Shown here: piece by piece, positions 1 through 8,700 of the stretch | Numbering within the stretch: the first letter of the stretch is position 1 | How the letters are laid out: every line of letters begins with the position of its first letter | Assembly: GCA_016776505.1 (NCBI GenBank) | Contig: JADHTG010000030.1 | Location: 1-37,240, forward strand | Length of the DNA stretch: 37,240 nt | DNA from: Bacteroidota bacterium | GTDB lineage: Bacteria > Bacteroidota > Bacteroidia > CAILMK01 > JAAYUY01 | Reading direction: 5' to 3' | Made by a program: the position numbers and the translations under genes | Notes under the pieces: generated by a model | Told to the model about the DNA's origin: nothing | Database searches by the model: none | What the model saw: only the letters and a program-made list of their open reading frames with translations

Positions 1-100
1 TTAAGAAAGAAAATTGCTTCTTAGAAGGAGTTTTTCCACTTTTTTGCTTCAAAAGTAAAACGCGACCAAAATGAAAAATAAAGGGAGTGAAAATCTAAAA

Positions 101-137
101 TAAAAAAACCGCCTCAATTTATGTTTTGAGACGGCTT
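101..137 (-). terminator. Rho-independent terminator-like hairpin
   Basis: Read on the minus strand, 126-134 pairs with 109-117 to give a 9-bp stem (one G-U wobble) around an 8-nt loop, followed at once by a run of seven T and then ATTTT. This is the usual form of an intrinsic terminator. It is oriented to stop transcripts coming through bamI, whose stop codon is about 350 nt upstream. Confidence 0.6.
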
Positions 138-349
138 CTGTAATTAAAAAACGTTATTTTTTGAAGTAGTATTTCTATATGTCTATTTTTCTTTTGATTA
201 TCTGTTTTTCAAATTATTTGATTGAATTCCTGTTTAGTACTAATCGTTGTCAACAAAAACAATAGGTAACTACCCTGTATGTGAAAATATATTGTATTGT
301 ACTCAATGTGAGTAATATAAATTATTCAACCGTAAAGTTCGCCATGTAA

Positions 350-422
350 ACCGCAAAGTTCGCAAAGAAAACATTTTCAACAACATAGCGTTCTTTGCGT
401 AAAACTTGGCGTTCATTGCGGT
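350..422. repeat. Imperfect inverted repeat (CCGCAAAG / CTTTGCG type)
   Basis: Outer arms ACCGCAA (350-356) and TTGCGGT (416-422) are exact complements. An inner pair, CGCAAAGAA (361-369) and TTCTTTGCG (391-399), is also exact. The unit therefore folds on itself and resembles the short dispersed palindromic repeats common between genes in Bacteroidota. Function is unknown. Confidence 0.45.
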
Positions 423-489
423 AAAATTGTTTATAGTAACTCTATTGTTACTATTGTAAGCCTTGCACTGATTTAAATAAAATCATAGC

Positions 490-1104
490 TTATTCGTCTA
501 ACAATGTTTCAGTAGTCGCTCTTGGAAATGAAAGAGCTTCGGTTAGTACATAAGCAGCCTGAATATAAGAAGTAGGGCATAATGGAAAACATTCTTTACA
601 ACTCCAACATTCTTTAGCGGCAATCTCAGGGATAAAACTTATCTCTTTATTTATTCCCCTGTCAACAAATCCAATAGCATTCAAATTCTTAACCTCTGCA
701 CAGTATCTAACGCACAGTCCGCAATTAATGCAAAATGAGGCTTCTTTTTCAAAACGATCTTTATCAGCACCATATTCTTTGGCCAAATCCTGCAATTGTG
801 GTGAATTCGGGGCATGAGCCAGCTGTAGTTCGAGGAGGGTACTGCGAATTCTGTCTATCTTCTCTGTTCTGGTTCTTACTACCAAATTTTCTTCACTAGC
901 ATATACACAAGAAACAACGAGTTTTGTCCAGCCACCCGATTCTACTTCTACAAGGCAAAGTCGGCAACCGCCAAATGGTACCAATTTTTCGTGGTAACAG
1001 AGTGTTGGTATGGATATCCCTATACTTTGGGCAGCCTCCAGGACAGTCATCCCTTCCTTTGCTTTAACTTCTCTACCATCAATCTGCATTAGTATCTCAT
1101 TCAT
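490..1104 (-). CDS. bamI: Benzoyl-CoA reductase complex subunit BamI (NuoG N-terminal-like iron-sulfur protein)
   Basis: A 204-residue electron-transfer subunit. Residues 1-75 form a plant-type [2Fe-2S] ferredoxin fold with ligands C36, C47, C50 and C66. Two ferredoxin-type [4Fe-4S] motifs follow (C-I-N-C-G-L-C and C-W-S-C-K-E-C). This is the N-terminal part of NuoG or Fe-hydrogenase; no molybdopterin or H-cluster catalytic domain follows, so it is not a hydrogenase or complex I large subunit. The cluster that NuoG binds with one His and three Cys has kept its His (in L-A-H-A-P) but lost the cysteines. It is the last gene of the cluster, 130 nt after bamH, and ends about 350 nt before a terminator. 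By family it would pass electrons between BamH and ferredoxin or the Hdr-like core. The start has an A-rich leader and no SD. Confidence 0.85.
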   Translation of the reverse strand: MNEILMQIDGREVKAKEGMTVLEAAQSIGISIPTLCYHEKLVPFGGCRLCLVEVESGGWTKLVVSCVYASEENLVVRTRTEKIDRIRSTLLELQLAHAPNSPQLQDLAKEYGADKDRFEKEASFCINCGLCVRYCAEVKNLNAIGFVDRGINKEISFIPEIAAKECWSCKECFPLCPTSYIQAAYVLTEALSFPRATTETLLDE

Positions 1105-1127
1105 TGTTTTTGCATTTTTTCTAATTT

Positions 1128-1230
1128 AAAAGTCTCAACTCCAAAAACACAACTATCAAGCACTATGTGATGAAAGCCACCTCCACTTGGAATTTGGGAC
1201 TTTAAATTTGAGATTTTGAATTTGTAATTT
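1128..1230. repeat. Inverted-repeat patch between bamH and bamI
   Basis: The left arm (1128-1148, AGTCTCAACTCCAA core) is partly complementary to the right arm (1185-1230, TTGGAATTTGGGACT core). It belongs to the TTCCAA/TTGGAA patch family seen in other gaps of the bam cluster and could fold in the transcript. Confidence 0.5.
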
Positions 1231-1234
1231 AACA

Positions 1235-3154
1235 TTATCCTATTTTAACTATCATTCTTTCTTCTTCAGGAACAGGCGAAGGAACCGGCTCTCCGGAAAT
1301 CTTCTTCACTGCACCAAATTTAGGCGGGCAAACTTCAAAGCAAGTTCCGCAATTTGTGCATTTGTCCTGATCAATTATATGGATCTTTTTCTTGCCACCG
1401 TCGATCGCTTCATCAGGGCAATTTTTAAGGCATATCATACAGGCAGTACACTTATCCGGATCAATATAATACGAAATCAGTTCCTTACACGACAAAGCTG
1501 TGCATTTCTTCTCAACTATGTGTGCCTTATATTCATTTCTGAAATAGCGTAATGTGCTTAAAAGCGGGTTCGGGGCACTTTTACCCAAGGCACAAAGGGA
1601 GGCTTCAATGGCTGTTTCTGATAGTACTTCTAGAAGCTCAATATCGCCCTCTTTTCCTTTTCCCTCCGTGATATTGGTAAGGATCTTATCCATCTGCCTC
1701 AGGCCTTCACGGCATGGGAGACATTTGCCACAGGATTCGTCGGTGAGGAAGTTAATGAAGTACCTGGCAACATCAACCATACAGGTATCTTCGTCCATTA
1801 CTATCATCCCGCCAGACCCCATCATTGAGCCGGCTTTGGTGAGTTCATCAAAGCCAACTTCCAAATCTAACCCATCCTCGGGGATACATCCTCCTGACGG
1901 TCCCCCGGTCTGTACTGCTTTGAACTTCTTGCCTCCGGGGATACCACCACCAATCTTGTATATAATATCTTTCAGGGTTATGCCCATGGGTATTTCCACA
2001 AGGCCGGTATTGGTTATCTTACCAACCAGGGAAAATATCTTTGTACCCTTACTTCCATCTGTTCCAATTTGAGTAAACCAGTCAGCACCTTTATTTATTA
2101 TAATTGGAATATTCGCCCATGTTTCAACATTATTCAACACGGTCGGTTTATTCCAAAGGCCCTTGATGTTGGAACGAACATACTTCGGTCGTGGCTCTCC
2201 TACCCTGCCTTCCAGTGCAGTCATTAGGGCAGTTGATTCACCACAGACGAAAGCGCCGGCTCCCTGGTGCACCTTAACAATGAAGTCAAAGCCGGAGCCA
2301 AGGATATTTTTCCCAAGTAGTCCATACTCCTCAGCCTGCCTTATTGCGAGATTGATATTCACTACTGCCAGAGGGTATTCTTGCCGAACATAAATATAAC
2401 CCTCGTGGGAGCCTATAGCATAGCCTCCGATAATCAATCCTTCAAGAATGGAATGCGGATTTCCTTCAAGGAGTGCTCTGTCCATAAATGCCCCTGGGTC
2501 GCCCTCGTCGGCGTTTACGATCACATATTTTATTTTTTCAGGGTCATTGCGTGATCCTTCCCACTTTTTTCCAGTAGGAAAACCAGCACCACCTCTTCCT
2601 CTCAGTCCTGATTTTTTGACTTCCTCCAATACTTCCTCACCGGTCATCCGTGAAAGAACTTTGTTCAATGCAGAATAACCACCTATCGCCAAATAGTCGT
2701 CGATACTCTTAGAATCAATTTTTATATTATTGCAGATTACGTTTCTTTCCTGATTCTTATAAAAGGGTATATCATATTCATGGATTGCTTTTTCACCAGT
2801 AGATTCGTCAACATAAAGAAGACGGTCAACAACTTTCTTTTCCTTTATCGTTTGAGATACAATCTCTGGAACATCGTTTGGTGTTACCTGAAGATAACAT
2901 ATCTCCTCGGGATAAATAACCACTACAGGTCCTCTCTCGCAAAATCCAGGACATCCGGTTCCTTTTATATCAACATCAGCCTTCAAAGTATGTTTTTCAA
3001 TCTCTGATTTAAATGCAGCTATGACTTCACTTGCACCGGAGGCAATACAACCAGCGCCCGCACATATTGAAATACATGGTTTATTTGGGTCTCTTTTGGA
3101 CAATATTTCTTGTCTGAATTTCTCTAATTCTTCAGGCGAATTTAACCGCATCAT
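1235..3154 (-). CDS. bamH: Benzoyl-CoA reductase complex subunit BamH (NuoF-like NADH:FMN iron-sulfur flavoprotein)
   Basis: A 639-residue NuoF/HydB-type protein and the likely NAD(H) site of the complex. Domains in order: an N-terminal thioredoxin-like [2Fe-2S] domain (C31, C36, C68, C72); the FMN/NADH-binding NuoF domain beginning near residue 180 with G-L-R-G-R-G-G-A-G-F-P; an SLBB-like segment; the NuoF [4Fe-4S] motif C-G-K-C-L-P-C-R-E-G with a distal Cys in A-L-C-A-L-G; and a C-terminal pair of [4Fe-4S] ferredoxin motifs (C-T-A-C-M-I-C and C-T-N-C-G-T-C). The length and C-terminal ferredoxin are typical of NuoF homologues in bifurcating complexes rather than of respiratory complex I. It lies between bamG and bamI. 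By family knowledge it exchanges electrons with NAD(H). The leader A-G-A-G-A-A is at best a weak SD. Confidence 0.88.
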   Translation of the reverse strand: MMRLNSPEELEKFRQEILSKRDPNKPCISICAGAGCIASGASEVIAAFKSEIEKHTLKADVDIKGTGCPGFCERGPVVVIYPEEICYLQVTPNDVPEIVSQTIKEKKVVDRLLYVDESTGEKAIHEYDIPFYKNQERNVICNNIKIDSKSIDDYLAIGGYSALNKVLSRMTGEEVLEEVKKSGLRGRGGAGFPTGKKWEGSRNDPEKIKYVIVNADEGDPGAFMDRALLEGNPHSILEGLIIGGYAIGSHEGYIYVRQEYPLAVVNINLAIRQAEEYGLLGKNILGSGFDFIVKVHQGAGAFVCGESTALMTALEGRVGEPRPKYVRSNIKGLWNKPTVLNNVETWANIPIIINKGADWFTQIGTDGSKGTKIFSLVGKITNTGLVEIPMGITLKDIIYKIGGGIPGGKKFKAVQTGGPSGGCIPEDGLDLEVGFDELTKAGSMMGSGGMIVMDEDTCMVDVARYFINFLTDESCGKCLPCREGLRQMDKILTNITEGKGKEGDIELLEVLSETAIEASLCALGKSAPNPLLSTLRYFRNEYKAHIVEKKCTALSCKELISYYIDPDKCTACMICLKNCPDEAIDGGKKKIHIIDQDKCTNCGTCFEVCPPKFGAVKKISGEPVPSPVPEEERMIVKIG

Positions 3155-3281
3155 AATTTTCTCTATTTACTTTTTAGTGTATATCAGTGTGCTTATTGTC
3201 TAAGTGATTTTCTACTATTTTCTTAAGCTTTTCATTGAATTTTGAATTTGAGCCTTGAGACTTGGCATCTTCATCCAATTC

Positions 3282-3734
3282 TTATTCATATCGTTTTAAC
3301 ACGTCTGCTGTTACACTTGTTGATATTTTACCATAGATTTTTCCTTCTATTTCCATCACCGGTCCCAAAGCACAACATCCCAGACAATTTACAGTTTCCA
3401 GGCTGAACTTCTGTTCCAGATCAGTTTCGCCAGGTTTTATCCCTGTCAGATCTTCTACTGTTTCGAGTATACGCTTTGCACCACGAACATGACAGGCAGT
3501 ACCCATACAAATATGAACCTCATGACGTCCTTTAGGCACTAAACTGAAGGCTTTATAAAAGCTGGCGATATGCATTGTCCGGCTTAGAGGAACTTGTAAT
3601 TTTTCACTCACCCTTTTTAACGCCTCCTTAGGTAGCCAATGAAAGTCACTCTGAATTTCAAGTAATACTTGAATAAGGGAGCTGGCTTCGCCATTATGTT
3701 TATCTATTATTTGATCGATTCGTTCGTTATTCAT
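3282..3734 (-). CDS. bamG: Benzoyl-CoA reductase complex subunit BamG (NuoE-like [2Fe-2S] protein)
   Basis: A 150-residue NuoE/HydC-type subunit. The N-terminal half is a helical bundle. The C-terminal half is a thioredoxin-like fold with the C-x4-C-x35-C-x3-C pattern of the family: C76, C81, C117 and C121, including H-I-C-M-G-T-A-C and C-L-G-C-C. It is of normal length for NuoE. In related bifurcating complexes this protein docks on the NuoF-like flavoprotein and carries one [2Fe-2S] cluster. It is followed 127 nt later by bamH, which fits that pairing. No SD is visible. Confidence 0.88.
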   Translation of the reverse strand: MNNERIDQIIDKHNGEASSLIQVLLEIQSDFHWLPKEALKRVSEKLQVPLSRTMHIASFYKAFSLVPKGRHEVHICMGTACHVRGAKRILETVEDLTGIKPGETDLEQKFSLETVNCLGCCALGPVMEIEGKIYGKISTSVTADVLKRYE

Positions 3735-3748
3735 ATTCTTCTATATAT

Positions 3749-3832
3749 AAATTCCAAGTCCCAAATTCCAAAATACAAATTCCAAGAGGACTTGTAATCA
3801 AAACTTGGATATTGATGCTTTGGGGTTAGGGT
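3749..3832. repeat. Inverted-repeat patch between bamF and bamG
   Basis: The left arm 3749-3788 is built of ATTCCAAG/CCAAATTCCA units. The right arm 3801-3832 carries the complementary sense (ACTTGGAT, TTTGGGGTTAGGG). Only about a dozen bases separate them, so this looks like the empty form of the arms that surround cargo in the bamF/bamE and bamD/bamC gaps. Confidence 0.55.
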
Positions 3833-3840
3833 TTGTGACT

Positions 3841-4608
3841 TCAAGCAATTGCATAATTTTTGCTTTTTACATCAAATCTAACTAGTCCTTGTTTTGATGA
3901 ATCATTCATATGTTTAGCTACTTCTGAGGGGCTTAGTCCTAAAGTAGTCGCAATTTCACTAGTTGAGAGGTTTTTTTTCTGTAAAAGCAATGTGATTTGG
4001 CTTTTTACCAATTTATCTAAAATTAATTCATTAAATAATCTTTCAAATTCGTCACTACTAAAAAACTTATGATAGGCATCTTCAGTTCTTTCAGATACAT
4101 GAAGCCTTTGAGTAATTACAAGCTTAACATAAGGAATGATATTTTTTACTGCTTCCAGTTTAAATGCCAAAGTTGCTTTGTCCATACCTTCGGCTTTTCC
4201 TATTGGCCCCATCTTAATAAGTTCAGAACTATATTCATTCATAAAGTTTGCAAAGCGGATTCCTTCACCGGCTGAAACCCACTCTATTCTTAAACGTTCA
4301 GGATAAATACCGATATGTTTCAATATTTTTCGGAAGACCTGAACCATACTATATGCGTTAAAATTTCCATTTGTTACATAATGACAATCACAAAGATGGC
4401 AACCTCCGATAAAAATTCCGTCTTGTCCATTTGTTAATGCCCGAAGAATATGTAACATATCAACCCTGGCCGAACACATCACTCTGATAAGCCTGATATG
4501 AGGTGGGTATTGAAAGCGCGAAACGCCACACAAGTCGGCACCACCGTAACAACACCAGTTACAAATAATTCCAATTATTTTTGGTTGAAAATTATGTACT
4601 GTGCTCAT
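3841..4608 (-). CDS. bamF: Benzoyl-CoA reductase complex subunit BamF (MvhD-like, with C-terminal winged-helix)
   Basis: A 255-residue protein. Residues 10-130 are an MvhD/FrhD-type [2Fe-2S] domain with C16, C19, C20, C27, C45, C70, C73 and C75 and the family signatures N-W-C-C-Y-G-G-A-D and G-G-C-H-L-C-D-C-H-Y. In Hdr systems this subunit relays electrons to the HdrA flavin. Some class II benzoyl-CoA reductases carry selenocysteine here; this copy has Cys and no in-frame TGA. The last ~65 residues read as a winged helix-turn-helix (L-S-T-S-E-I-A-T-T-L-G-L-S-P-S-E-V-A-K-H). MvhD proper is near 140 residues, so the extra half is notable. It is separated from bamE by a pseudogene and an outer-membrane gene. 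The leader has no SD. Confidence 0.85.
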   Translation of the reverse strand: MSTVHNFQPKIIGIICNWCCYGGADLCGVSRFQYPPHIRLIRVMCSARVDMLHILRALTNGQDGIFIGGCHLCDCHYVTNGNFNAYSMVQVFRKILKHIGIYPERLRIEWVSAGEGIRFANFMNEYSSELIKMGPIGKAEGMDKATLAFKLEAVKNIIPYVKLVITQRLHVSERTEDAYHKFFSSDEFERLFNELILDKLVKSQITLLLQKKNLSTSEIATTLGLSPSEVAKHMNDSSKQGLVRFDVKSKNYAIA

Positions 4609-4616
4609 TGTTTTAT

Positions 4617-4640
4617 TTTAAATTCCAAGGTTTAAGGTTG
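4617..4640. repeat. Left TTCCAA arm of the bamF/bamE gap
   Basis: A short AAATTCCAAGG-type arm just upstream of bamF. Its opposite-sense partner is at 5676-5706, so the two arms enclose a four-helix-bundle pseudogene and an outer-membrane protein gene. The sequence following it (4638-4672) is nearly repeated at 10,173-10,210. Confidence 0.45.
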
Positions 4641-4646
4641 TGATTT

Positions 4647-4898
4647 TTAAAGTTTATTTATTATGGAAGCATGAATCAATTTTAGTTCTGAGGATTCCTT
4701 AAGCAAATATTCGCTGCTTTTCACATTACCAAGTTGCAATGGATTAAATATTTGTAGAAAATAATTTGATTCACGCATTTCTTTTAGTGAGATTCCGATT
4801 TTGGTTTTGGCATCATGGCTTGTACGAGAGCCCTGTTATTCCTCATAATTTGCACCACCGGATGTTGATGATTTAATAAGTTGTTGTTTTATGTCCAT
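4647..4898 (-). pseudogene. Decayed four-helix-bundle protein gene (S23/IVS family, TIGR02436-like)
   Basis: An 84-codon minus-strand frame from ATG at 4898 to TAA at 4647. It reads like helices 2-4 of the small four-helix-bundle family: Q-L-I-K-S-S-T-S-G-G-A-N-Y-E-E, then I-S-L-K-E-M-R-E-S-N-Y-F-L-Q-I. An in-frame TAA at codon 21 (4836-4838) interrupts it, where the family normally has a residue such as Ala. The first helix, usually about 35 residues, is missing upstream of the ATG. Both defects argue for a dead copy. The family is common in Bacteroidota, either within 23S rRNA intervening sequences or as solitary genes. It lies inside repeat arms between bamF and bamE. Confidence 0.65.
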
Positions 4899-4966
4899 TG
4901 TTTGTATTGTGTTTTTTACATTGCGGTACTGCGATGCGCCGTTGTTGTGCAACGGTATTAATTTGT

Positions 4967-5536
4967 TCAAAATCTGTATCCAATTCGTAAATGATAATTA
5001 AAAGCAACTCCATCTATATTCTTACGATATCCAACTTTTTTTGTAAAATAAATTTCATATCCTATCCCACAACCTACTTCATAAGTGAGGTGTTTACCAA
5101 TATTACGTTTAATACCCCACGTGGGAATTAATGCTAGTTGATTCACATTGTTAGGGTTGTCATCATTTGAAATAATAAACCAATCAGGATGATATCTAAT
5201 ATTAATACTAACGAAATTTCCACTGTTCCCTGATATGTTTTTAGACTTAGAGTATCTGCTCTTTAAATCATAATAAAACCTTGGTTCAAGGGTAAGTACG
5301 AGAGCAACATAATAACCAGAATTTACTGCTGTGACAACCTTGTCATTCCAAATTCGTGATGACAGTCCAATTTCACCTCTTAAAGCTACTACATTTGTAA
5401 GTCTTATTTCATCATATAACCAAACTCCTAAAAAACCAGTTTCTATTCCACCTGTTGATTTTGTAACATAGTTTTCTTGAGATAGAACAATTAGAGTTAG
5501 TCCAGATAATATAAATAGCAATGTTGCTTTTTTCAT
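4967..5536 (-). CDS. Small outer-membrane beta-barrel-like protein
   Basis: A 189-residue protein of unknown function. Residues 1-19 are a clear Sec signal peptide (M-K-K, hydrophobic core, then S-Q-E). The rest alternates hydrophobic and polar residues with many aromatics (W, Y, F), has glycine-rich turns and ends in R-I-G-Y-R-F. A terminal Phe is typical of outer-membrane barrels recognised by the BAM machinery. The general look is that of the small barrel proteins frequent in Bacteroidota. It has no evident link to aromatic metabolism and interrupts the otherwise continuous bam gene order, with a pseudogene on one side and repeats on both. The leader is AT-rich with no SD. I read it as a passenger gene rather than a complex subunit. 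Confidence 0.6.
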   Translation of the reverse strand: MKKATLLFILSGLTLIVLSQENYVTKSTGGIETGFLGVWLYDEIRLTNVVALRGEIGLSSRIWNDKVVTAVNSGYYVALVLTLEPRFYYDLKSRYSKSKNISGNSGNFVSINIRYHPDWFIISNDDNPNNVNQLALIPTWGIKRNIGKHLTYEVGCGIGYEIYFTKKVGYRKNIDGVAFNYHLRIGYRF

Positions 5537-5611
5537 TTTATTTTTATGAACTTGTTTTCTGAACTGTAGTCAAAGCATTACCGCTAACGTAAATATAAAA
5601 TCACATCAACA

Positions 5612-5706
5612 GCGAATTTTAGCAATCTTTCACAAATATCTTTTTTCTTACCCACTAGCTATTCTTATCTTCCTTTGATTTTGGATTTTAGGGCTTGGGG
5701 CTTGAG
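5612..5706. repeat. Right arm of the bamF/bamE gap, paralogous to the bamC/bamD gap
   Basis: 5612-5650 (GCGAATTTTAGCAATC start) closely matches 10,225-10,263. 5671-5706 (TTTGATTTTGGATTTT, then GGGGCTTGAG) matches 10,278-10,289 joined to 10,421-10,450. The second half is the TTGGAT-sense arm of the patch family. Position 5676-5682 corresponds to the unoccupied insertion site of the MITE found at 10,290-10,420. Confidence 0.6.
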
Positions 5707-5708
5707 TT

Positions 5709-8700
5709 TTAAACACCAATTACAGCATCAATCTGGGTCAGTAACTCTTCATCAGTATAATGCTTTAGTGAAATAGCAGATGTTGGACACACTACATTGC
5801 ACAAACCATCACCCTTACAAAGGACTGAATTTACAACCGCTTTATTAGTTTCATTAAAGGTTATAGCACCATATGTGCAAACCGATATGCAAGCCCCGCA
5901 TGATACGCATAAATTCTCCTCTACTTCGCACACTGAACCTGAAGCTGTGACCGTATCCTGCGAGAGAAGAGCAACAGCTCTTCCGGCTGCACCATATGCC
6001 TGGCTAATGGCTTCTGATATATGCTTGGGATAGTGTGCTGTTCCACACAAATAAACACCTTCTGCAGAAAAATCAACAGGTCGTAATTTCACATGTGCTT
6101 CCTGGAAAAAGCCATCCTGATTCACAGGAACTTTGAATAATCGTGATGCCTCATAGGTACCTTCTGATGAAATAACTGCTGCAGCTAACGAAACAATATC
6201 AGCCTCAATAACAAGCTCCTTTCCTAGTATAGGATCCGATATACAAACACTTAAAATTTCTGAATTTCCGTCATTTATAGCTTCCACCACTGGTTTGTTT
6301 TCCGGTTCATACCGAATGAATTTTATATCCTTGTCAGCAGCTTCCCTGTAATAATCTTCACTATATCCATAAGTTCTTATATCTCTGAAAAGTATATATA
6401 TATCCAGTTTTGGATTAATTTCTTTTAGCTTTAATGCATTTTTTATAGAATGAGTGCAGCATACACGGCTGCAGTAATTTCTGTCTTCCTGACGGCAACC
6501 TACACATTGTATCATTACCAAACTTTTGGCATCAGTAAGCTTACTATCATGCAGAGCTAATTGTTCTCCCAACTCAATCGATGTCATTACCCTATCAGTT
6601 GTCCCATAAAGGTATTCGGTAGGTTTATACTCAACGGCTCCTGTTGCCAGGATGGCTGCGCCGTGCATAATTTTTTTGGTTCTTCCTTCGGAAATTACGG
6701 TTGTAACAAAATTACCAACATAACCTGAAACATCTGTTATTGTGGCACTATGAGAAACATATATTAATGGATGCTGATAAACCTTACGTATCAAATTTCG
6801 CAAAAACTCTTGAACATCCAAGCCTTCCAATGTAGTAGGAATTCTCAGTGCCATTCCTCCAAGATTTGCTTCTTTTTCCAGCAAATGAACCTCAAATCCC
6901 TGGCTGGCAATACTCAGGGCACTGGTCATTCCAGATAGTCCTCCACCAACTACAAGAGCGGCTTTGTTAACCGGCAGATCAAATTCTAGCAATGGTTCCA
7001 GATAGGCAGATCTGGCAACTGACATACGAACAATATCTTTTGCTTTCTGAGATGCTTCTTCCTTTTGTTTGGAATGTACCCAAGAGCAGTGCTCTCTTAT
7101 ATTCGCCATATCGAAAAAGTACTGATTAAGGCCACCTTCCCTGAGCGTATCGCGAAACAGGGGTTCATGGGTTTTTGGCGTACATGCCGCCACAACCACA
7201 CGATTGAGCCCTTTATCCCTAATTGTATTCGCTATTTGTTGGGCAGCATCGGTAGAACATATAAAAAGACCCTCTTCTGCGTGAACAACATTATCCAGAG
7301 TACGAGAATAGTCAACCAATCCGGGAATATCAACTACACGACCGATATTGGCACCACAATGGCAGGCAAAAACACCTATCTTTAGCTCTTCTTCACTTAC
7401 ATCTCTTTCTTCAGGATAAATACGCTCCTTTGAAAGTTGGCCTCTTCTGGAATTCAAAAGCTCACTTACAAGCGCATTCGCTCCACTACCTCCTACAACC
7501 GATTCGGGAATATCAAGAGGTCCGGCAAACGCACCGCTTATAAAGATCCCGGGTCTTGAAGTAACTATTGGTGATATGGCATCAGTATTACAAAACTGAT
7601 GAGCATTAAGCTCAATACCGAATATATCAGCTAAGTTCTCAACATTAGCAGGAGGAATCAATCCAACACCCAATACTACAAGATCAAATTCTTCCTCTTT
7701 TACACCTTCCTCTGTAGTAGCATATCTGATTGTTACATTTTTTGATTCGGGAATTTCTTTTCCAATAGATACATAACTTCTAATAAATTTAACCCCTGGA
7801 AGATTTTCCGCTCTTTGATAAAAGCGTTCAAAATCTTTGCCATACGACCTGATATCATTGTGAAAAATCATAGCTTCCATATCCGCATTATGGTCTTTTG
7901 ACAAGATTACCTGTTTCTGGATATATGTACAGCAAACAGAAGAACAGTAGCTATGCCCTCCCTCGGTTGATTGTCGGGATCCAACACAGTGAATCCATGC
8001 AATTTTTTTAGGATGTTTATGATCAGAAGGTCGTAAAATTTCACCAACATGTGGACCTGTTGCACAAAGAAGACGTTCAAAATCGAGGCTGGTAACAACG
8101 TTTTTATATTTTCCATAACCATAATCGCCTCTAACCTCAGGATGAAAAACATCGTAGCCGGGCGATAATACAATGGCTCCCACTTTTACAACTCTCTTTT
8201 CAGGTTTCTGATGCAGGTCGATAGCATTGTTTTTACATACACCAACACATATATTACATTTCCCATCTTCAAGAAAACTGCAACTTTCGTCTATGTACGG
8301 AACAAGAGGAACTGCCTGTGAGAAGTATATATGAATAGCTTTACTGGTGGATAATTCTTGATTAAACGGATCAGGAATTGGAATAGGGCAATATTCAGTG
8401 CAAACAGTACAGCCAGTACATTTATCTTCTATAATGTATCTTGGTTTTTTATTCAGTGTTACAGTGAAGTCTCCTGCTTCTCCTTCAACATTTACAACTT
8501 CAGTATAAGTAATAATTTCTATATTAGGATGCCTGTCGCATTCAATAAATTTAGGAGATTCAATGCACATTGAGCAATCATTGGTGGGAAAGGTTTTATC
8601 AAGCTGAGCCATTTTGCCACCAATAGTAGGTGATTTATCAACCAGATAAACCTTATAACCTGTAGTGGCAAGATCAAGAGCGGCCTGAATACCACTTATA

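Larger units (their letters stand above)
1..489. other. AT-rich non-coding region downstream of bamI
   Basis: No gene is supported in this stretch. It lies 3' of the last gene of the bam cluster. It holds a terminator-like hairpin at 101-137 and an imperfect inverted repeat at 350-422, both listed separately. The remainder is A/T-rich with short frames only and no tRNA-like fold that I can see. Confidence 0.6.

Noticed and set aside
1554..2072. Plus-strand open frames opposite bamH and other genes
   Set aside because: They mirror strongly conserved minus-strand domains, show no family motifs and have no leaders; antisense shadows.
490..3734. NuoE/F/G-like genes as complex I or an electron-bifurcating [FeFe]-hydrogenase (HydABC)
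   Set aside because: The NuoG-like protein stops at 204 residues with no H-cluster or molybdopterin domain, there are no other nuo genes, and the set continues into HdrA, HdrCB, MvhD and BamBC homologues.
3841..4608. Selenocysteine codon in bamF
   Set aside because: The frame is continuous, with Cys at the positions where Sec would be expected and no TGA inside the MvhD domain.
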